64,000 nucleotides of DNA from Muribaculaceae bacterium (GCA_022510425.1 JAFLTO010000004.1:62001-126000); one strand, 5' to 3'. Numbered from the stretch's first letter, positions 9,393-18,456 are shown. The notes: generated by a model not told the origin, from the letters alone. Numbers and translations are program-made.

Positions 9393-10165
9393 ATCGATTG
9401 TTGAAAATTTGTGTGTTGAAAGGCCTCGGGAAAGTAAAATTTTCTGAGGTGATAATTCAAGCCTCTTCCCACTAAAAAATCATCATAGAGTGATTTTTCC
9501 CATTTGTTGCTTAAAGATTGAAAGAAACGTTTTGAATCTCCTCCGGTCATTACCACCCATTCAATTTGATATTCCTGTCTGGCTAAATCCAATGTATAAA
9601 GCATTTCCCCGGTGACACCATTCCTTGCACCGTCTTGAATGGCTGAGAGAGTGTCGCTCCCAAAAAAAGAAGAACATTCAAATTTTTCCACTTTAGGCAA
9701 AAGGCTCGTGGCTTGGGCAAGTGCATTCAGGCGTGTCCGAAAGCCTAAAGAAATGTTGCCGCCGCAATAATTCCCATCCTTATCTTCAATGTCGAGAGTG
9801 ATGGCAGTGCCTGCATCAATAATAAGTTTAGGTCCGGATTTCAGAGCTTTGGCACCAAGGAAAGCTGCGATTCTGTCGGCTCCCACCATTCCATTATATC
9901 TGATTTTTTTAGAATGTCTTTCGATTTCCCGGCTATCGAAGTCAACGATTATACAATTGCAATTATCTTTCAAATTGAGAAATATGTCCTCATAGTTTTT
10001 TCTTACAGAAGAGAGGATTATTCCCTTTATGTCGTAACTTTCCACCTTCCTTTTTACATCCTCCAAAGATAAGGTCTCTTCTACCGAGTGGGTAATGATA
10101 CCCTCATCAGCCCAATAATCAAGCTTGATTTTGTTGTTGCCGATATCGATGGTAAGAGTATTCAT
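9389..10165 (-). CDS. coaX: Type III pantothenate kinase
   Basis: CoaX phosphorylates pantothenate in the first committed step of coenzyme A synthesis. Visible motifs are the N-terminal phosphate-binding TIDIGNNKIK, the GADRIAAFLGAKA motif with its catalytic aspartate, and DAGTAITLD. The start is placed at the ATG at 10165 because the family begins a few residues before TIDIGN; the six upstream codons are unlikely to be translated. The length of 258 residues is normal. It overlaps the downstream barrel gene by four bases. Confidence 0.93.
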   Translation of the reverse strand: MNTLTIDIGNNKIKLDYWADEGIITHSVEETLSLEDVKRKVESYDIKGIILSSVRKNYEDIFLNLKDNCNCIIVDFDSREIERHSKKIRYNGMVGADRIAAFLGAKALKSGPKLIIDAGTAITLDIEDKDGNYCGGNISLGFRTRLNALAQATSLLPKVEKFECSSFFGSDTLSAIQDGARNGVTGEMLYTLDLARQEYQIEWVVMTGGDSKRFFQSLSNKWEKSLYDDFLVGRGLNYHLRKFYFPEAFQHTNFQQSI

Positions 10166-10186
10166 TTTCCCCGGTTCTCTCAAAAA

Positions 10187-10645
10187 TTATTGCTTGTCTC
10201 CTCTGTTTTTGATTTCTTTTTTAGTCTGGGAATAAATAAGCCAAGAAGCCACTATTTGAATAAGAGCCCCGATAAGAGTGAACATTATGGTGTTCCAAAG
10301 CACAGCCAATGCACCAATGTAGGGATCGTTGTGATATTTATGTTGACCGATAAACCAGAAAGCCGTGGCGAGACCAAAAGAAATTCCGGCCCAGAATTCC
10401 ATTCTTCTGAGACGCTTCAATCGAGGAGAATCCATGGGGTCGGAAATGTCCACGAGACGAGCAATAAGATAGATCAAAGCACCGGATCCATAAATCCATC
10501 TGAAAACGTTGAGATATTCAATATCCGCAGGTCTTGTGAAAGGTGCCACAAGAGCCACGCATATAAGAATCAATCCAAAAGTGGCTGTGCTCTCAACTTG
10601 TTTACGTCTTTTTTCGAGTTCCTGTCCGGTTAGTTTAGTGCTCAT
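10187..10645 (-). CDS. Hypothetical four-TM membrane protein
   Basis: The 152-residue protein starts with a charged stretch (LEKRRKQVES) and then shows about four hydrophobic segments (around 23-35, 49-63, 88-102 and 110-140). I do not recognise a named family. It lies between the divIC/ftsB-like gene (16 bases upstream) and coaX (21 bases downstream) on the same strand, so it is part of that operon. The position suggests an envelope role, but nothing more specific is supported. Confidence 0.65.
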   Translation of the reverse strand: MSTKLTGQELEKRRKQVESTATFGLILICVALVAPFTRPADIEYLNVFRWIYGSGALIYLIARLVDISDPMDSPRLKRLRRMEFWAGISFGLATAFWFIGQHKYHNDPYIGALAVLWNTIMFTLIGALIQIVASWLIYSQTKKEIKNRGDKQ

Positions 10646-10661
10646 CTCTGGTTAGATTTAT

Positions 10662-10967
10662 TTATTTCAAAATATACACATCTTCCGTGGGACGCTGCAT
10701 ATGGAATCTTTCACGCGCCAAATGCTCAAGGTCTTCCGATTGATGAAGAATGGCTTCACGTTGAGCTCTATAATAGGCTGCCGAATCCTTGCAATCTTTA
10801 ATTTCGAGACTAAGGCGATTTATTTCCTTTTCATATTTCATGTTAAGAGCCAAAGAAGTCTCATCATTGAAGAAAAGGAGCATCACCACAAGAGATCCTA
10901 TCACTATTAGAGGGAGATGGGATTTCCTGCGAAACCAAAAACTGAATTTTTTTGCTTTTCTGCCCAA
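10662..10967 (-). CDS. Septum formation initiator family protein (DivIC/FtsB-like)
   Basis: The 101-residue protein has a short basic cytosolic N-terminus (MGRKAKKFSFWFRRK), one membrane helix (about 18-34), a coiled coil (YEKEINRLSLEIKDCKDSAAY) and the conserved end AREREFHM-like sequence (LARERFHMQRPTEDVYIL). This is the layout of FtsB/DivIC, which links FtsL and FtsQ in the divisome. It is the first gene of the operon that runs to the CorC-type gene. Confidence 0.88.
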   Translation of the reverse strand: MGRKAKKFSFWFRRKSHLPLIVIGSLVVMLLFFNDETSLALNMKYEKEINRLSLEIKDCKDSAAYYRAQREAILHQSEDLEHLARERFHMQRPTEDVYILK

Positions 10968-10983
10968 GGTGTATTTGATAAGT

Positions 10984-11014
10984 TTAGACTATTAGTCTAA
11001 TTTCCGCAAAATTA
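10984..11014 (-). promoter_or_regulatory. Likely operon promoter and palindrome in the 5' leader
   Basis: The minus-strand -7 element TAATTTTG lies at 11014-11007; no exact TTTG is found at the right distance. Just downstream is a perfect 7-bp inverted repeat with a 3-base loop (10984-10990 with 10994-11000), placed at the predicted transcription start about 20 bases before the first gene. It could be an operator or a 5' stabilising stem. Confidence 0.45.
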
Positions 11015-11096
11015 ATTATAATCCATCAATCATAAAAGTTAAAAAGGATTACAATATTCCATTATTTTCCCCAAAGCCCAATTGTAGGGAGATCGC

Positions 11097-11309
11097 ATGA
11101 GAAGAAAAGAGGGATTTGCTTGATAATATCATTGACAAAATCAATCTGATGTATCAAGGTAATTTTACCGAAGCCGACAGAGTGATCGTGGAAACTATCT
11201 TCGACAAAGCCAAACAAGAGGAAAAGAAACTGAAGACCAATCATTTTACGAGAAGGTAGCTCAAGAAATGGGGAAAGCCATGTATTATGGATTGAAAAAC
11301 GAGAAATAA
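11097..11309 (+). pseudogene. Decayed short coding sequence with frameshifts
   Basis: This lies in a roughly 700-base gap between the divIC-like gene and the small membrane protein. An ATG at 11097 opens a frame that stops after eight codons. From 11101 a second frame reads EEKRDLLDNIIDKINLMYQG and continues to about ...KQEEKKL. Around 11231 the coding sense moves to a third frame (EDQSFYEKVAQEMGKAM, ending in YYGLKNEK and TAA at 11307). Together these make about 70 codons of normal-looking helical, charged protein broken by two frameshifts. The parent family is not recognised. From here to 11609 I see no other gene. Confidence 0.5.
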
Positions 11310-11609
11310 ATTATTTTTGACTGGGCAAAGATAATGGAGATATTTATAACTCGCAATAAATCAGAACATATAATCTCTATAAAACGAAAAGATTAGGTGT
11401 CATCCCGACAACTAATCCTCTAACCTTAAATCTAATACCATGAAAAACACGAGGCAAAGTTAATCATTATTTTGGAAATAAAAAATAAAAAAGGCGAAAA
11501 ATATGATTTCTTGACACAAAATTTGCAAAATTTTGTGATTTTTGGATGAAATTGTCATAAAAATATATCAAAATGATTCCATGAATGATGCATTGAAAGT
11601 GACAAAAGA

Positions 11610-11639
11610 AAACCGTCGGAAAAACAATTCCGACGGTTT
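11610..11639 (-). terminator. Intrinsic terminator after the small membrane protein gene
   Basis: An 11-bp perfect stem (11610-11620 with 11629-11639) is followed on the minus strand by TTCTTTTG. It lies about 40 bases past the stop of the gene at 11677-12057. Confidence 0.7.
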
Positions 11640-11676
11640 ATAAGGTATAATGTCTTAAAAATTAAACGAGGTGATA

Positions 11677-12057
11677 TTATTTTTCCTTTGCCACCAATAA
11701 ATTTCCGGCAACAATGAAAATAGCAAGGAACAGGCAGAACCAAATTCCATACCAACCGAAAGCGTAGTTGGAATTGCCATGGTCGAAAGCGATACCAACT
11801 GCAAAAGCTAATGAGAAAGCATAAGGGAAGAAAAGTCCATGCACAATGTGGTCGAGGGTTGGTTTACGTTTTGGTTCTTTGCTAAACAAAACAGCAATTC
11901 TAATGAAGAAGGCCAATAAGAAAGCGCCTCCTGTGCAACCTGCGGCTATAGTTAGAGCGGGATGCCCCAAAAATCCCATAGTGACGTATGGAAAACAAGC
12001 TGCAACTCCCTTCATGAAGGCTTCTGTCCATGAGTCAGAGAAAAAGGTATTGATCAT
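11677..12057 (-). CDS. Hypothetical membrane protein, about three TM segments
   Basis: The 126-residue protein is glycine/alanine/phenylalanine rich with hydrophobic stretches near 17-31, 38-57 and 77-120, separated by a basic loop (SKEPKRKPTLDH). I do not recognise the family. It follows the coiled-coil gene by 23 bases and shares its promoter; the two form a small operon ended by the hairpin at 11610-11639. Confidence 0.6.
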   Translation of the reverse strand: MINTFFSDSWTEAFMKGVAACFPYVTMGFLGHPALTIAAGCTGGAFLLAFFIRIAVLFSKEPKRKPTLDHIVHGLFFPYAFSLAFAVGIAFDHGNSNYAFGWYGIWFCLFLAIFIVAGNLLVAKEK

Positions 12058-12080
12058 AATATAAGGTTTTGAAATATTTA

Positions 12081-12509
12081 TTATTGGAGTTGATTTTGAA
12101 GATCCCGGATTTGATTGTCGAGGATCTCATTTTGTTTAGCCAATTTCTCTTTTTCAGATTTTAAGACCTCAATAAGCTGCTGTTTTTTTATTCTATCAAA
12201 ATCATTGACGGCACCTTTTACTTTGTCGAGGAGCTCTTGAATTTTTTGAGCTTCCTTGGGCGAAAGAGTCTCCAGTTTCACGAGTTTCTTATGGGCATCT
12301 TTAAGGTATCCCATAACAGTTGAGGCTGTGACTTTAGCCAACCCTTTAGTGGCAACACCAAGATTTTTCGCACTTTTCAGCCAGTGATTTATTGCAGCAT
12401 ATTGCTGTGATTCGCTTTTTTGATAGAATTTGTTCTTGTAGTCGTCAGATTTTTCTGCGAGGAACTCATTGATATTTTCAGCAATTGTTTCGCTTTTTGA
12501 TTTTCTCAT
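12081..12509 (-). CDS. Hypothetical coiled-coil protein
   Basis: The 142-residue protein is soluble, lysine-rich and mostly helical. The C-terminal 45 residues form a clear heptad coiled coil (LIEVLKSEKEKLAKQNEILD and onward). No signal peptide or known domain is visible. A consensus promoter lies 45 bases upstream. It is the first gene of a two-gene operon with the small membrane protein, so it may work at the membrane with that partner; this is inference only. Confidence 0.65.
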   Translation of the reverse strand: MRKSKSETIAENINEFLAEKSDDYKNKFYQKSESQQYAAINHWLKSAKNLGVATKGLAKVTASTVMGYLKDAHKKLVKLETLSPKEAQKIQELLDKVKGAVNDFDRIKKQQLIEVLKSEKEKLAKQNEILDNQIRDLQNQLQ

Positions 12510-12553
12510 ATCCTTTAATAATTAGAGATAAAAGGTCTTAAATGATTTAATCG

Positions 12554-12585
12554 CAAATTTATAAATAAATAAACTCAGAAACAAA
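12554..12585 (-). promoter_or_regulatory. Consensus promoter of the coiled-coil gene
   Basis: On the minus strand, TTTG (12585-12582), 20 bases, then TAAATTTG (12561-12554). This matches the Bacteroidota consensus in both halves. It is divergent from the queF promoter, with about 65 bases between the two -33 elements. Confidence 0.75.
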
Positions 12586-12649
12586 AATAGATTGAAAATT
12601 GTGAGGATTAACTTAAAAATATTTGAAAAAATCTATATCAAAGTGCAAT

Positions 12650-12680
12650 TTTGATTTAAATCTTAAAATGATTAATTTTG
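12650..12680 (+). promoter_or_regulatory. Consensus promoter of the queuosine operon
   Basis: TTTG (12650-12653), 19 bases, TAATTTTG (12673-12680). Transcription would start near 12687. This excludes the in-frame TTG at 12678 and supports the ATG at 12705 as the queF start. No preQ1 riboswitch pattern is seen in the remaining leader of about 18 bases. Confidence 0.8.
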
Positions 12681-12704
12681 TATGTAATAAAGAGAAATTC
12701 TTGT

Positions 12705-13184
12705 ATGAGAAGTGAAAAAGAATTAGAAGGGGTCAGTCACCTTGGAAGTAACCATACCAAATATCCACAAGATTATGATCCGGATTTGCTTGAAACCTTT
12801 GAGAATAAGCATCCTGAAAATGAATATGTAGTTACTTTGGATTGCCCTGAATTCACCACCCTTTGTCCTAAGACCGGTCAGCCGGATTTCGGCCATATCG
12901 TGATTTCTTATATACCGGGGCAAAGAATGGTGGAAAGCAAAAGTTTGAAACTATATCTGTTCAGTTTCCGTAATCATGGCGATTTCCATGAAGACGTGGT
13001 GAATATCATCATGAAGGATCTGCAACGTTTAATGATCCCCAAATATATAGAAGTGAAGGGATATTTCATGCCAAGAGGGGGAATTTCCATTCATCCTTTT
13101 GCCAACTCCGGAGATGAAGATCATCAAGAGCTGTGTGAGAAGAGAAGGTTATCGGCATTAGACACCATCACAAAAAATGGATAA
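12705..13184 (+). CDS. queF: NADPH-dependent preQ0 reductase QueF
   Basis: QueF reduces the nitrile of preQ0 to preQ1 for queuosine in tRNA. The 159-residue length is that of the short (YkvM-type) form. The catalytic cysteine is in [12 protein letters not shown], followed by the active-site aspartate, and the NADPH-binding QueF motif [20 protein letters not shown] is intact. The start at 12705 is set by the promoter position. It is the first gene of queF-queC-queD-queE and overlaps queC by 8 bases. Confidence 0.95.
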   Translation: MRSEKELEGVSHLGSNHTKYPQDYDPDLLETFENKHPENEYVVTLDCPEFTTLCPKTGQPDFGHIVISYIPGQRMVESKSLKLYLFSFRNHGDFHEDVVNIIMKDLQRLMIPKYIEVKGYFMPRGGISIHPFANSGDEDHQELCEKRRLSALDTITKNG

Positions 13185-13833
13185 AGATTCAGTAATAATA
13201 TTAAGTGGAGGAATGGACAGCACAACGCTGCTCCATTATAAGAAAGACAGGATAGCCCTTGCCGTGAGTTTTGATTATGGTTCAAATCATAATGCAAGGG
13301 AAATAGAATGTGCCGGATGGCAATGTAATCAACTTGGCATCGAACATCTTGTAATACCTTTGGGATTTATGGGAGAATATTTTAAAAGTTCACTTTTGAG
13401 CGGGGCCGACTCTATACCCAAGGGAGATTATGATGCTGAGAACATGAAATCCACAGTGGTTCCTTTCAGAAACGGAATAATGTTGGCTGTGGCTTGTGGT
13501 CTGGCAGAATCCCGAGGTTTGAAACATGTGATGATGGCCAACCATGGAGGAGATCATGCCATTTACCCCGATTGCCGACCGGAATTCGCTAAAGCCATGA
13601 GTGAGGCAATGAGAACCGGCACTTATGAGGGTGTGACATTGATTGATCCATTCACCCAAATCTCCAAGGGTGATATTGCAGTTTTAGGTAATAAATTGGG
13701 AGTGGACTATTCCCACACATATTCATGCTATTGTGGCGGTGAGAAACATTGCGGATCATGCGGAACTTGCCGTGAGAGGCAACATGCCTTTGAAGAGTCA
13801 GGCGTGAAGGATCCGACAGAGTATGAGGGATAA
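13177..13833 (+). CDS. queC: 7-cyano-7-deazaguanine synthase QueC
   Basis: QueC converts 7-carboxy-7-deazaguanine and ammonia to preQ0 using ATP. The PP-loop SGGMDSTT is near the N-terminus and the zinc-binding cysteines are in [15 protein letters not shown] near the end. The 218-residue length is normal. Its ATG lies inside the 3' end of queF, so the two are likely translated together. Confidence 0.95.
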   Translation: MDKDSVIILSGGMDSTTLLHYKKDRIALAVSFDYGSNHNAREIECAGWQCNQLGIEHLVIPLGFMGEYFKSSLLSGADSIPKGDYDAENMKSTVVPFRNGIMLAVACGLAESRGLKHVMMANHGGDHAIYPDCRPEFAKAMSEAMRTGTYEGVTLIDPFTQISKGDIAVLGNKLGVDYSHTYSCYCGGEKHCGSCGTCRERQHAFEESGVKDPTEYEG

Positions 13834-13845
13834 AGGATTGAAATT

Positions 13846-14178
13846 ATGTATTTTGTAAAAAAGAGATTTGAAATTAGCGCCGCACATAAATTAGACTTGT
13901 GTTATGAAAGCAAGTGCACTAATGTGCATGGTCATAATTGGATCATCACAGTGGAGTGTAAATCCCGTGATTTGAATAAAGACGGCATGGTGACCGACTT
14001 CACCCATATAAAACAAATGGTGATGGAGAAACTTGACCATGCCTATATCAACGATGTTTTGAATGTGAATCCTACGGCAGAAAATATCGCCAAATGGATA
14101 GTGGACCATGTCCCTAACTGTTGGAGGTGCGAAGTGCAGGAAAGTGAGGGAAATTCAGCTGCTTATGAGAAAGATTAA
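13846..14178 (+). CDS. queD: 6-carboxytetrahydropterin synthase QueD
   Basis: QueD makes 6-carboxy-5,6,7,8-tetrahydropterin from 7,8-dihydroneopterin triphosphate. The zinc histidines are in SAAHKL and in NVHGHNW, the catalytic cysteine precedes the latter (SKCTNVHGH), and the late PTAENIAKW segment is typical. At 110 residues it is a compact member. It starts 12 bases after queC and its end overlaps the queE start by 14 bases. Confidence 0.93.
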   Translation: MYFVKKRFEISAAHKLDLCYESKCTNVHGHNWIITVECKSRDLNKDGMVTDFTHIKQMVMEKLDHAYINDVLNVNPTAENIAKWIVDHVPNCWRCEVQESEGNSAAYEKD

Positions 14179-14764
14179 TGAGATTTTTCATTCTATACAG
14201 GGAGAGGGATGCCGTGCAGGTGTCCCTTCGGTTTTTATCCGATTCAGCGGTTGCAATCTAAAATGTGGGTTTTGTGACACTCGCCATGAAGAGGGAAAAT
14301 TAATGAATGACGAAGAGATAATTAATGAAATAAAAAAATATCCGGCATCACAAATAGTGCTAACCGGAGGTGAGCCATCTCTATTTATAGATGAAGATTT
14401 TGTCAGTAAAATAAAAAATTCCACAGGCTTGCCGATTACTATCGAAACAAATGGTACCACTGTTTTACCCAAAGGAATCGACTGGGTTACAGTTTCTCCA
14501 AAATCAGGAATGCAAGAGAGGGGAGATGCATGTGTAAAAGTGGAACATGCTAATGAATTAAAGGTTGTGGATGTGGGGCAAGATCTTGAACCTTATTTTC
14601 AACTTAAATGTGTTGGGAATGATACAGTGATGCTGCTTCAGCCATGCTATGTGGAGGATCAGACAGAAAGAGAAAAAAATACCCGCCGTACGATAAGGCG
14701 GGTAATGAGTGATCCACGTTGGCGTCTGTCTTTACAGACCCACAGATTCCTTAATATAAAATAG
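14165..14764 (+). CDS. queE: 7-carboxy-7-deazaguanine synthase QueE (radical SAM)
   Basis: QueE makes 7-carboxy-7-deazaguanine by a radical SAM ring contraction. The N-terminal EIFHSIQGEG substrate motif, the cluster motif CNLKCGFC (C-x3-C-x2-C) and the SAM-binding LTGGEPSLF are all present, and the end WRLSLQTHRFLNI is typical. The ATG at 14165 is chosen because the family begins directly before INEIFHSIQGEG; upstream in-frame codons lie inside queD. The last 90 bases also contain an antisense terminator for the opposite operon. Confidence 0.95.
   Translation: MRKINEIFHSIQGEGCRAGVPSVFIRFSGCNLKCGFCDTRHEEGKLMNDEEIINEIKKYPASQIVLTGGEPSLFIDEDFVSKIKNSTGLPITIETNGTTVLPKGIDWVTVSPKSGMQERGDACVKVEHANELKVVDVGQDLEPYFQLKCVGNDTVMLLQPCYVEDQTEREKNTRRTIRRVMSDPRWRLSLQTHRFLNIK
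14673..14704 (-). terminator. Intrinsic terminator for the aspS operon, embedded in queE
   Basis: A perfect 8-bp stem (14680-14687 with 14697-14704) is followed on the minus strand by seven T residues (14679-14673). It lies about 98 bases past the stop of the zinc ribbon gene, inside the queE coding region. The plus-strand side has no T-run, so it should act only on the minus-strand transcript. Confidence 0.75.
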
Positions 14765-14801
14765 ATACACCCACATAGGGGCTCTACTCAGTGGGATGGG
14801 T

Positions 14802-15653
14802 TTAAGCTTCGGAAGTTGCTTCTTCGGTTGGGGTTGCAGCCGCTTTTGTAGTCTTCCTCCGAGTGGTCTTGGGAGCGGGTTCTTTCACGGGTTCCGGGGC
14901 TAATCCAACTAAAGCTCCATCCACCATAATTCTTCCGCAGTATTCACACACAATTACTTTGCGGTGCATTTTGATTTCAAGTTGTCGTTGTGGTGGAATT
15001 CGGTTGAAGCATCCGCCACATGCATCACGTTGCACAGTGACGATAGCCAAACCATTCCGAGCATTCTTTCTAATTCTTTTGAAAGCAGCAAGAGTATAAT
15101 CGTCGATTTTTTGCTCCAGGTCTTTCACTTTGGCACGAATGTTTTCTTCTTCCAAACGGGTTTCTGACACAATAGCTTCAAGTTCTTTCTTCTTGTCTTC
15201 AAGAATGTGCTGATTATCAGTAAGACCTTCCTGAGCACGTTCCACCTCCTGATCTTTAACTTCAAGCTTCTCGTTGGCTTCCTTTATATTCTTTTCTGCG
15301 AGTTCGATTTCGAGCCCTTGGTATTCCTTTTCTTTTTCAAGGAAAGCGTATTCACGATTGTTTCTCACATTGTTGATCTGCTCTTCATATTGAGCGATCA
15401 TAGCCTTATGATCAGCGATTTCGCCATTTTTCTTAGCAATAAACTGTTTAAGGGCCTTTATTTCATCCTGATATTTCTGGAGACGGGTTTGATATCGAAT
15501 GATTTCGTCTTCAAGGTCTTTCACTTCATTTGGAAGTTCCCCTCGCAATGTTTTGATACGGTCGATTTCAGAAAGATAGCTTTGCAGTTGATAAAGGTTC
15601 TGAAGCCTCTCTTCCACGGAGCGTTCAATGTCGTTCTTCTTTTCAGTTGCCAT
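14802..15653 (-). CDS. Coiled-coil C4 zinc ribbon protein (CT398 family)
   Basis: The 283-residue protein has a long helical coiled coil (about 5-180) followed by a zinc ribbon with two CxxC pairs: CGGC in QRDACGGCFN and CEYC in VIVCEYCGR. This is the arrangement of the CT398/DUF164 family, whose members are nucleic-acid-associated proteins of unclear function. The tail is an Ala/Thr/Pro-rich linker with basic TTRRKTTK. It starts 18 bases after nif3 and is the last gene of the aspS operon. Confidence 0.85.
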   Translation of the reverse strand: MATEKKNDIERSVEERLQNLYQLQSYLSEIDRIKTLRGELPNEVKDLEDEIIRYQTRLQKYQDEIKALKQFIAKKNGEIADHKAMIAQYEEQINNVRNNREYAFLEKEKEYQGLEIELAEKNIKEANEKLEVKDQEVERAQEGLTDNQHILEDKKKELEAIVSETRLEEENIRAKVKDLEQKIDDYTLAAFKRIRKNARNGLAIVTVQRDACGGCFNRIPPQRQLEIKMHRKVIVCEYCGRIMVDGALVGLAPEPVKEPAPKTTRRKTTKAAATPTEEATSEA

Positions 15654-15671
15654 AGGCTCGAAAATATATGG

Positions 15672-16457
15672 TTATAAAATTTTAATCGGATTTGATTCAG
15701 AATTAGAAAAATAAGAAGGGAGGTCGGGAAAGTTTTCTCTAATCACCCTTAAAAGAATATCACGTGAACAAAGTTCACTTTCATAATGCCCTATATCAGC
15801 AATTATCAATTCATCTCCATAGGTTGTAAAGTCATGATACTTCACGTCACCGGTGACCAAAATATCAGCTTTAGCCTTGATGGAGGAAGATATCAACGAG
15901 GCTCCTGCACCCCCACAAACGGCTACTCTTCTCACCACCAAAGTAGGACTTTGAGAAGAATATCTCAATGCAGCCACATTGAAAGTTTCTTTGATCTTTC
16001 TTAGAAATTCAATCTTAGGTAAGGGTTTAATATTCCCCACCACACCAAGACCGGCCTTTGGATTCTGAGGCTGAGGTTCCAAAACTTCGAGCTCTTTCAC
16101 AGAAAGTTTCCGGGCTATCTCATGGCTGACACCATCCCACACTGAATCAAGATTAGTATGGGCAGAATACACCGCTATATTGTTTTTGAGAGCCTCCATT
16201 ACAAGTCTTTGAGTAGAGTCGGAACCTGTGAGTTGCTTTAGGCCTCTAAAAATCAACGGATGGTGAGACACAATCAAATTGCATTCCCTTTCCTTTGCCT
16301 CCTTAAGCACATCGTCGGTGACATCCAGACAAAGCAAGGCTGCAGCAACTCCCATTTCGGGATCTCCCACTTGCAATCCTGCATTGTCGTAAGATTCTTG
16401 AAGACTTTTGGGAGCAAAGGATTCTATGACTTCGGCTATATCCTTTACTTTAACCAT
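15672..16457 (-). CDS. Nif3-like dinuclear metal-centre protein
   Basis: This is a 261-residue member of the Nif3/DUF34 family (also annotated as GTP cyclohydrolase 1 type 2). Metal ligands are visible in NLIVSHHPLIF and in the C-terminal DIGHYESE. It lacks the PII-like middle insertion of longer homologues. The function of the family is still debated. Its ATG overlaps the aspS stop by one base (TAATG), so translation is likely coupled. Confidence 0.88.
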   Translation of the reverse strand: MVKVKDIAEVIESFAPKSLQESYDNAGLQVGDPEMGVAAALLCLDVTDDVLKEAKERECNLIVSHHPLIFRGLKQLTGSDSTQRLVMEALKNNIAVYSAHTNLDSVWDGVSHEIARKLSVKELEVLEPQPQNPKAGLGVVGNIKPLPKIEFLRKIKETFNVAALRYSSQSPTLVVRRVAVCGGAGASLISSSIKAKADILVTGDVKYHDFTTYGDELIIADIGHYESELCSRDILLRVIRENFPDLPSYFSNSESNPIKIL

Positions 16458-18220
16458 TATTTATCCTTAGAAGGGGTCTTAATTTCCAGGTTCAGTTCCA
16501 CAAGTTGTTCCGGATCTAATGGAGAAGGGGATTCGTTCATCACGTCACGGCCTGAATTGTTTTTCGGGAAAGCTATCACGTCTCTGATGGAATCCAGCCC
16601 GGCAAGGATTGAAACAAAACGGTCGAAACCAAGAGCGAGCCCACCGTGAGGAGGTGCTCCGTAACGGAATGCATCCATAAGGAAGCCGAATTGTTCTTTA
16701 GCTTTTTCGGGAGTGAAACCGAGAAGAGAGAACATCTCGTTTTGAAGTTCCGGGTCATGTATTCTTATTGATCCGCCCCCAAGTTCATTGCCGTTCACCA
16801 CAATGTCGTATGCAGTGGCTCTTACATTGCCGGTGTCGGTGCGAAGTTTGGGAATATCATCCGGATTTGGTGATGTGAATGGATGGTGCATGGCATAATA
16901 TCTTTGGGTCTCCTCATCCCATTCGAAAAGAGGGAAGTCGATCACCCAGAGGGGAGCGAATACATTTTTGTCGCGAAGACCGAGACGATTGCCCATTTCA
17001 AGGCGAAGCTCATTGAGTTGCTTGCGGGTTTTCATAGCTTCACCGGTCATAATCAGCATCATATCACCCGGTTTAGCTCCCATTTTATGGGCCCATTCTT
17101 TAAGTTGATCCTCAGTGTAGAATTTACCTACCGAACTTTTAACAGAACCGTCGGCCTCTATCTTCACCCATATAAGACCTTTGGCACCTACTTGAGGGCG
17201 TTTTACAAATTCCGTCAGTTCATCGATTTGTTTACGGGTGTAATTTGCAGCTCCGGGCACAGTGATCCCCACAACAATTTCAGCATCGTCCACAACAGAG
17301 AATCCTTTGCCTTTTGCTAGATCGGTGATTTCCACGAATTCCATTCCGAAACGGATATCGGGTTTATCACTACCATATTTTTCCATTGCCTCTTTCCAAG
17401 TGAGACGCGGGAACGGTTCTGTGAAATCAATGTTTTTTACATATTTGAAGATATGTTTCACCAGGCCTTCAAACATGTCGATCACATCTTCCTGTTGCAC
17501 AAAACTCATCTCACAGTCTATCTGTGTGAATTCCGGTTGACGGTCGGCCCGAAGATCCTCATCGCGGAAACATTTAGCTATTTGGAAGTAACGGTCAAAA
17601 CCACTCACCATCAGCAATTGTTTGAAAAGTTGCGGACTCTGAGGTAAGGCATAGAATTCACCGGGATTCATTCTTGAAGGAACCACAAAGTCACGTGCAC
17701 CTTCAGGCGTGGATTTTACCAATATCGGAGTTTCGATTTCCAAAAATCCTTTAGAGTCGAGATACCGACGAATCTCAAAAGCCATTTTATGACGCAACTC
17801 AAGGTTTTTCCTTACGCCGGGCCTGCGAAGGTCGAGATAACGATATTTCATCCTAAGGTCGTCGCCACCATCTGAATTGTCTTCGATAGTGAAAGGAGGA
17901 ACCTCGCTCTTATTAAGTATTTTAAGAGAATCAGCAATGATTTCGATGTCACCGGTGGGTATGTTCTTATTTTTGTTCTCTCGTTCTTCCACCTTCCCGG
18001 ATATTTGCATCACGTATTCTCTCCCTAAAGAGTTGGCATCATGGAAAAGATCAGGATTTTCAGAAGAGTTGAATACTACTTGAGTGACACCATATCTATC
18101 ACGGAGGTCAAGAAAATTCATACCTCCCATTTTACGGTTCTTCTGCACCCATCCGGCAATTGTCACTTCTTTGCCTTTGTCTTCAAGTCGCAGCTCACCG
18201 CATGTTTTGTTTCTATACAT
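16457..18220 (-). CDS. aspS: Aspartyl-tRNA synthetase
   Basis: This class II synthetase is 587 residues long, the bacterial AspRS type with a GAD insertion. It shows an N-terminal OB-fold anticodon domain ([20 protein letters not shown]), motif 2 around [18 protein letters not shown], and motif 3 [10 protein letters not shown]. It charges tRNA-Asp in the cytosol. It is the first gene of the aspS-nif3-zinc ribbon operon. I cannot tell whether it is Asn-discriminating from sequence alone. Confidence 0.97.
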   Translation of the reverse strand: MYRNKTCGELRLEDKGKEVTIAGWVQKNRKMGGMNFLDLRDRYGVTQVVFNSSENPDLFHDANSLGREYVMQISGKVEERENKNKNIPTGDIEIIADSLKILNKSEVPPFTIEDNSDGGDDLRMKYRYLDLRRPGVRKNLELRHKMAFEIRRYLDSKGFLEIETPILVKSTPEGARDFVVPSRMNPGEFYALPQSPQLFKQLLMVSGFDRYFQIAKCFRDEDLRADRQPEFTQIDCEMSFVQQEDVIDMFEGLVKHIFKYVKNIDFTEPFPRLTWKEAMEKYGSDKPDIRFGMEFVEITDLAKGKGFSVVDDAEIVVGITVPGAANYTRKQIDELTEFVKRPQVGAKGLIWVKIEADGSVKSSVGKFYTEDQLKEWAHKMGAKPGDMMLIMTGEAMKTRKQLNELRLEMGNRLGLRDKNVFAPLWVIDFPLFEWDEETQRYYAMHHPFTSPNPDDIPKLRTDTGNVRATAYDIVVNGNELGGGSIRIHDPELQNEMFSLLGFTPEKAKEQFGFLMDAFRYGAPPHGGLALGFDRFVSILAGLDSIRDVIAFPKNNSGRDVMNESPSPLDPEQLVELNLEIKTPSKDK

Positions 18221-18397
18221 ACTTCAGGTTCGTTAGCCATTCTTTTCGTGTGGATTGACAATCCCTACTCAAATTATGCAGGTTTTAATAATCCACACTG
18301 CCCATTAATTTGCAAATTTAATGATAAATGAGCGATTAAGCCCATTTTTTTTACTTAATTTACTTAAAATACTATAATCTTCTAATCCTTTTACTGC

Positions 18398-18428
18398 TTT
18401 GTTTGTTTTAACTATAAAAATAATTTCT
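18398..18428 (+). promoter_or_regulatory. Promoter of the 78-residue protein gene
   Basis: TTTG (18398-18401), 19 bases, then TAATTTCT (18421-18428), which matches TAnnTTTG at six of eight positions. Transcription would start near 18435, about 22 bases before the ATG at 18457. Confidence 0.6.
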
Positions 18429-18456
18429 ATTATTAACACTCTAAAAATTCAGAATT

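Noticed and set aside
12681-12704. preQ1 riboswitch before queF
   Set aside because: The leader after the predicted transcription start is only about 18 bases and has no C-rich loop or pseudoknot pattern.
12678-12704. TTG start nine codons upstream for queF
   Set aside because: It overlaps the promoter -7 element, so these codons would not be in the transcript.
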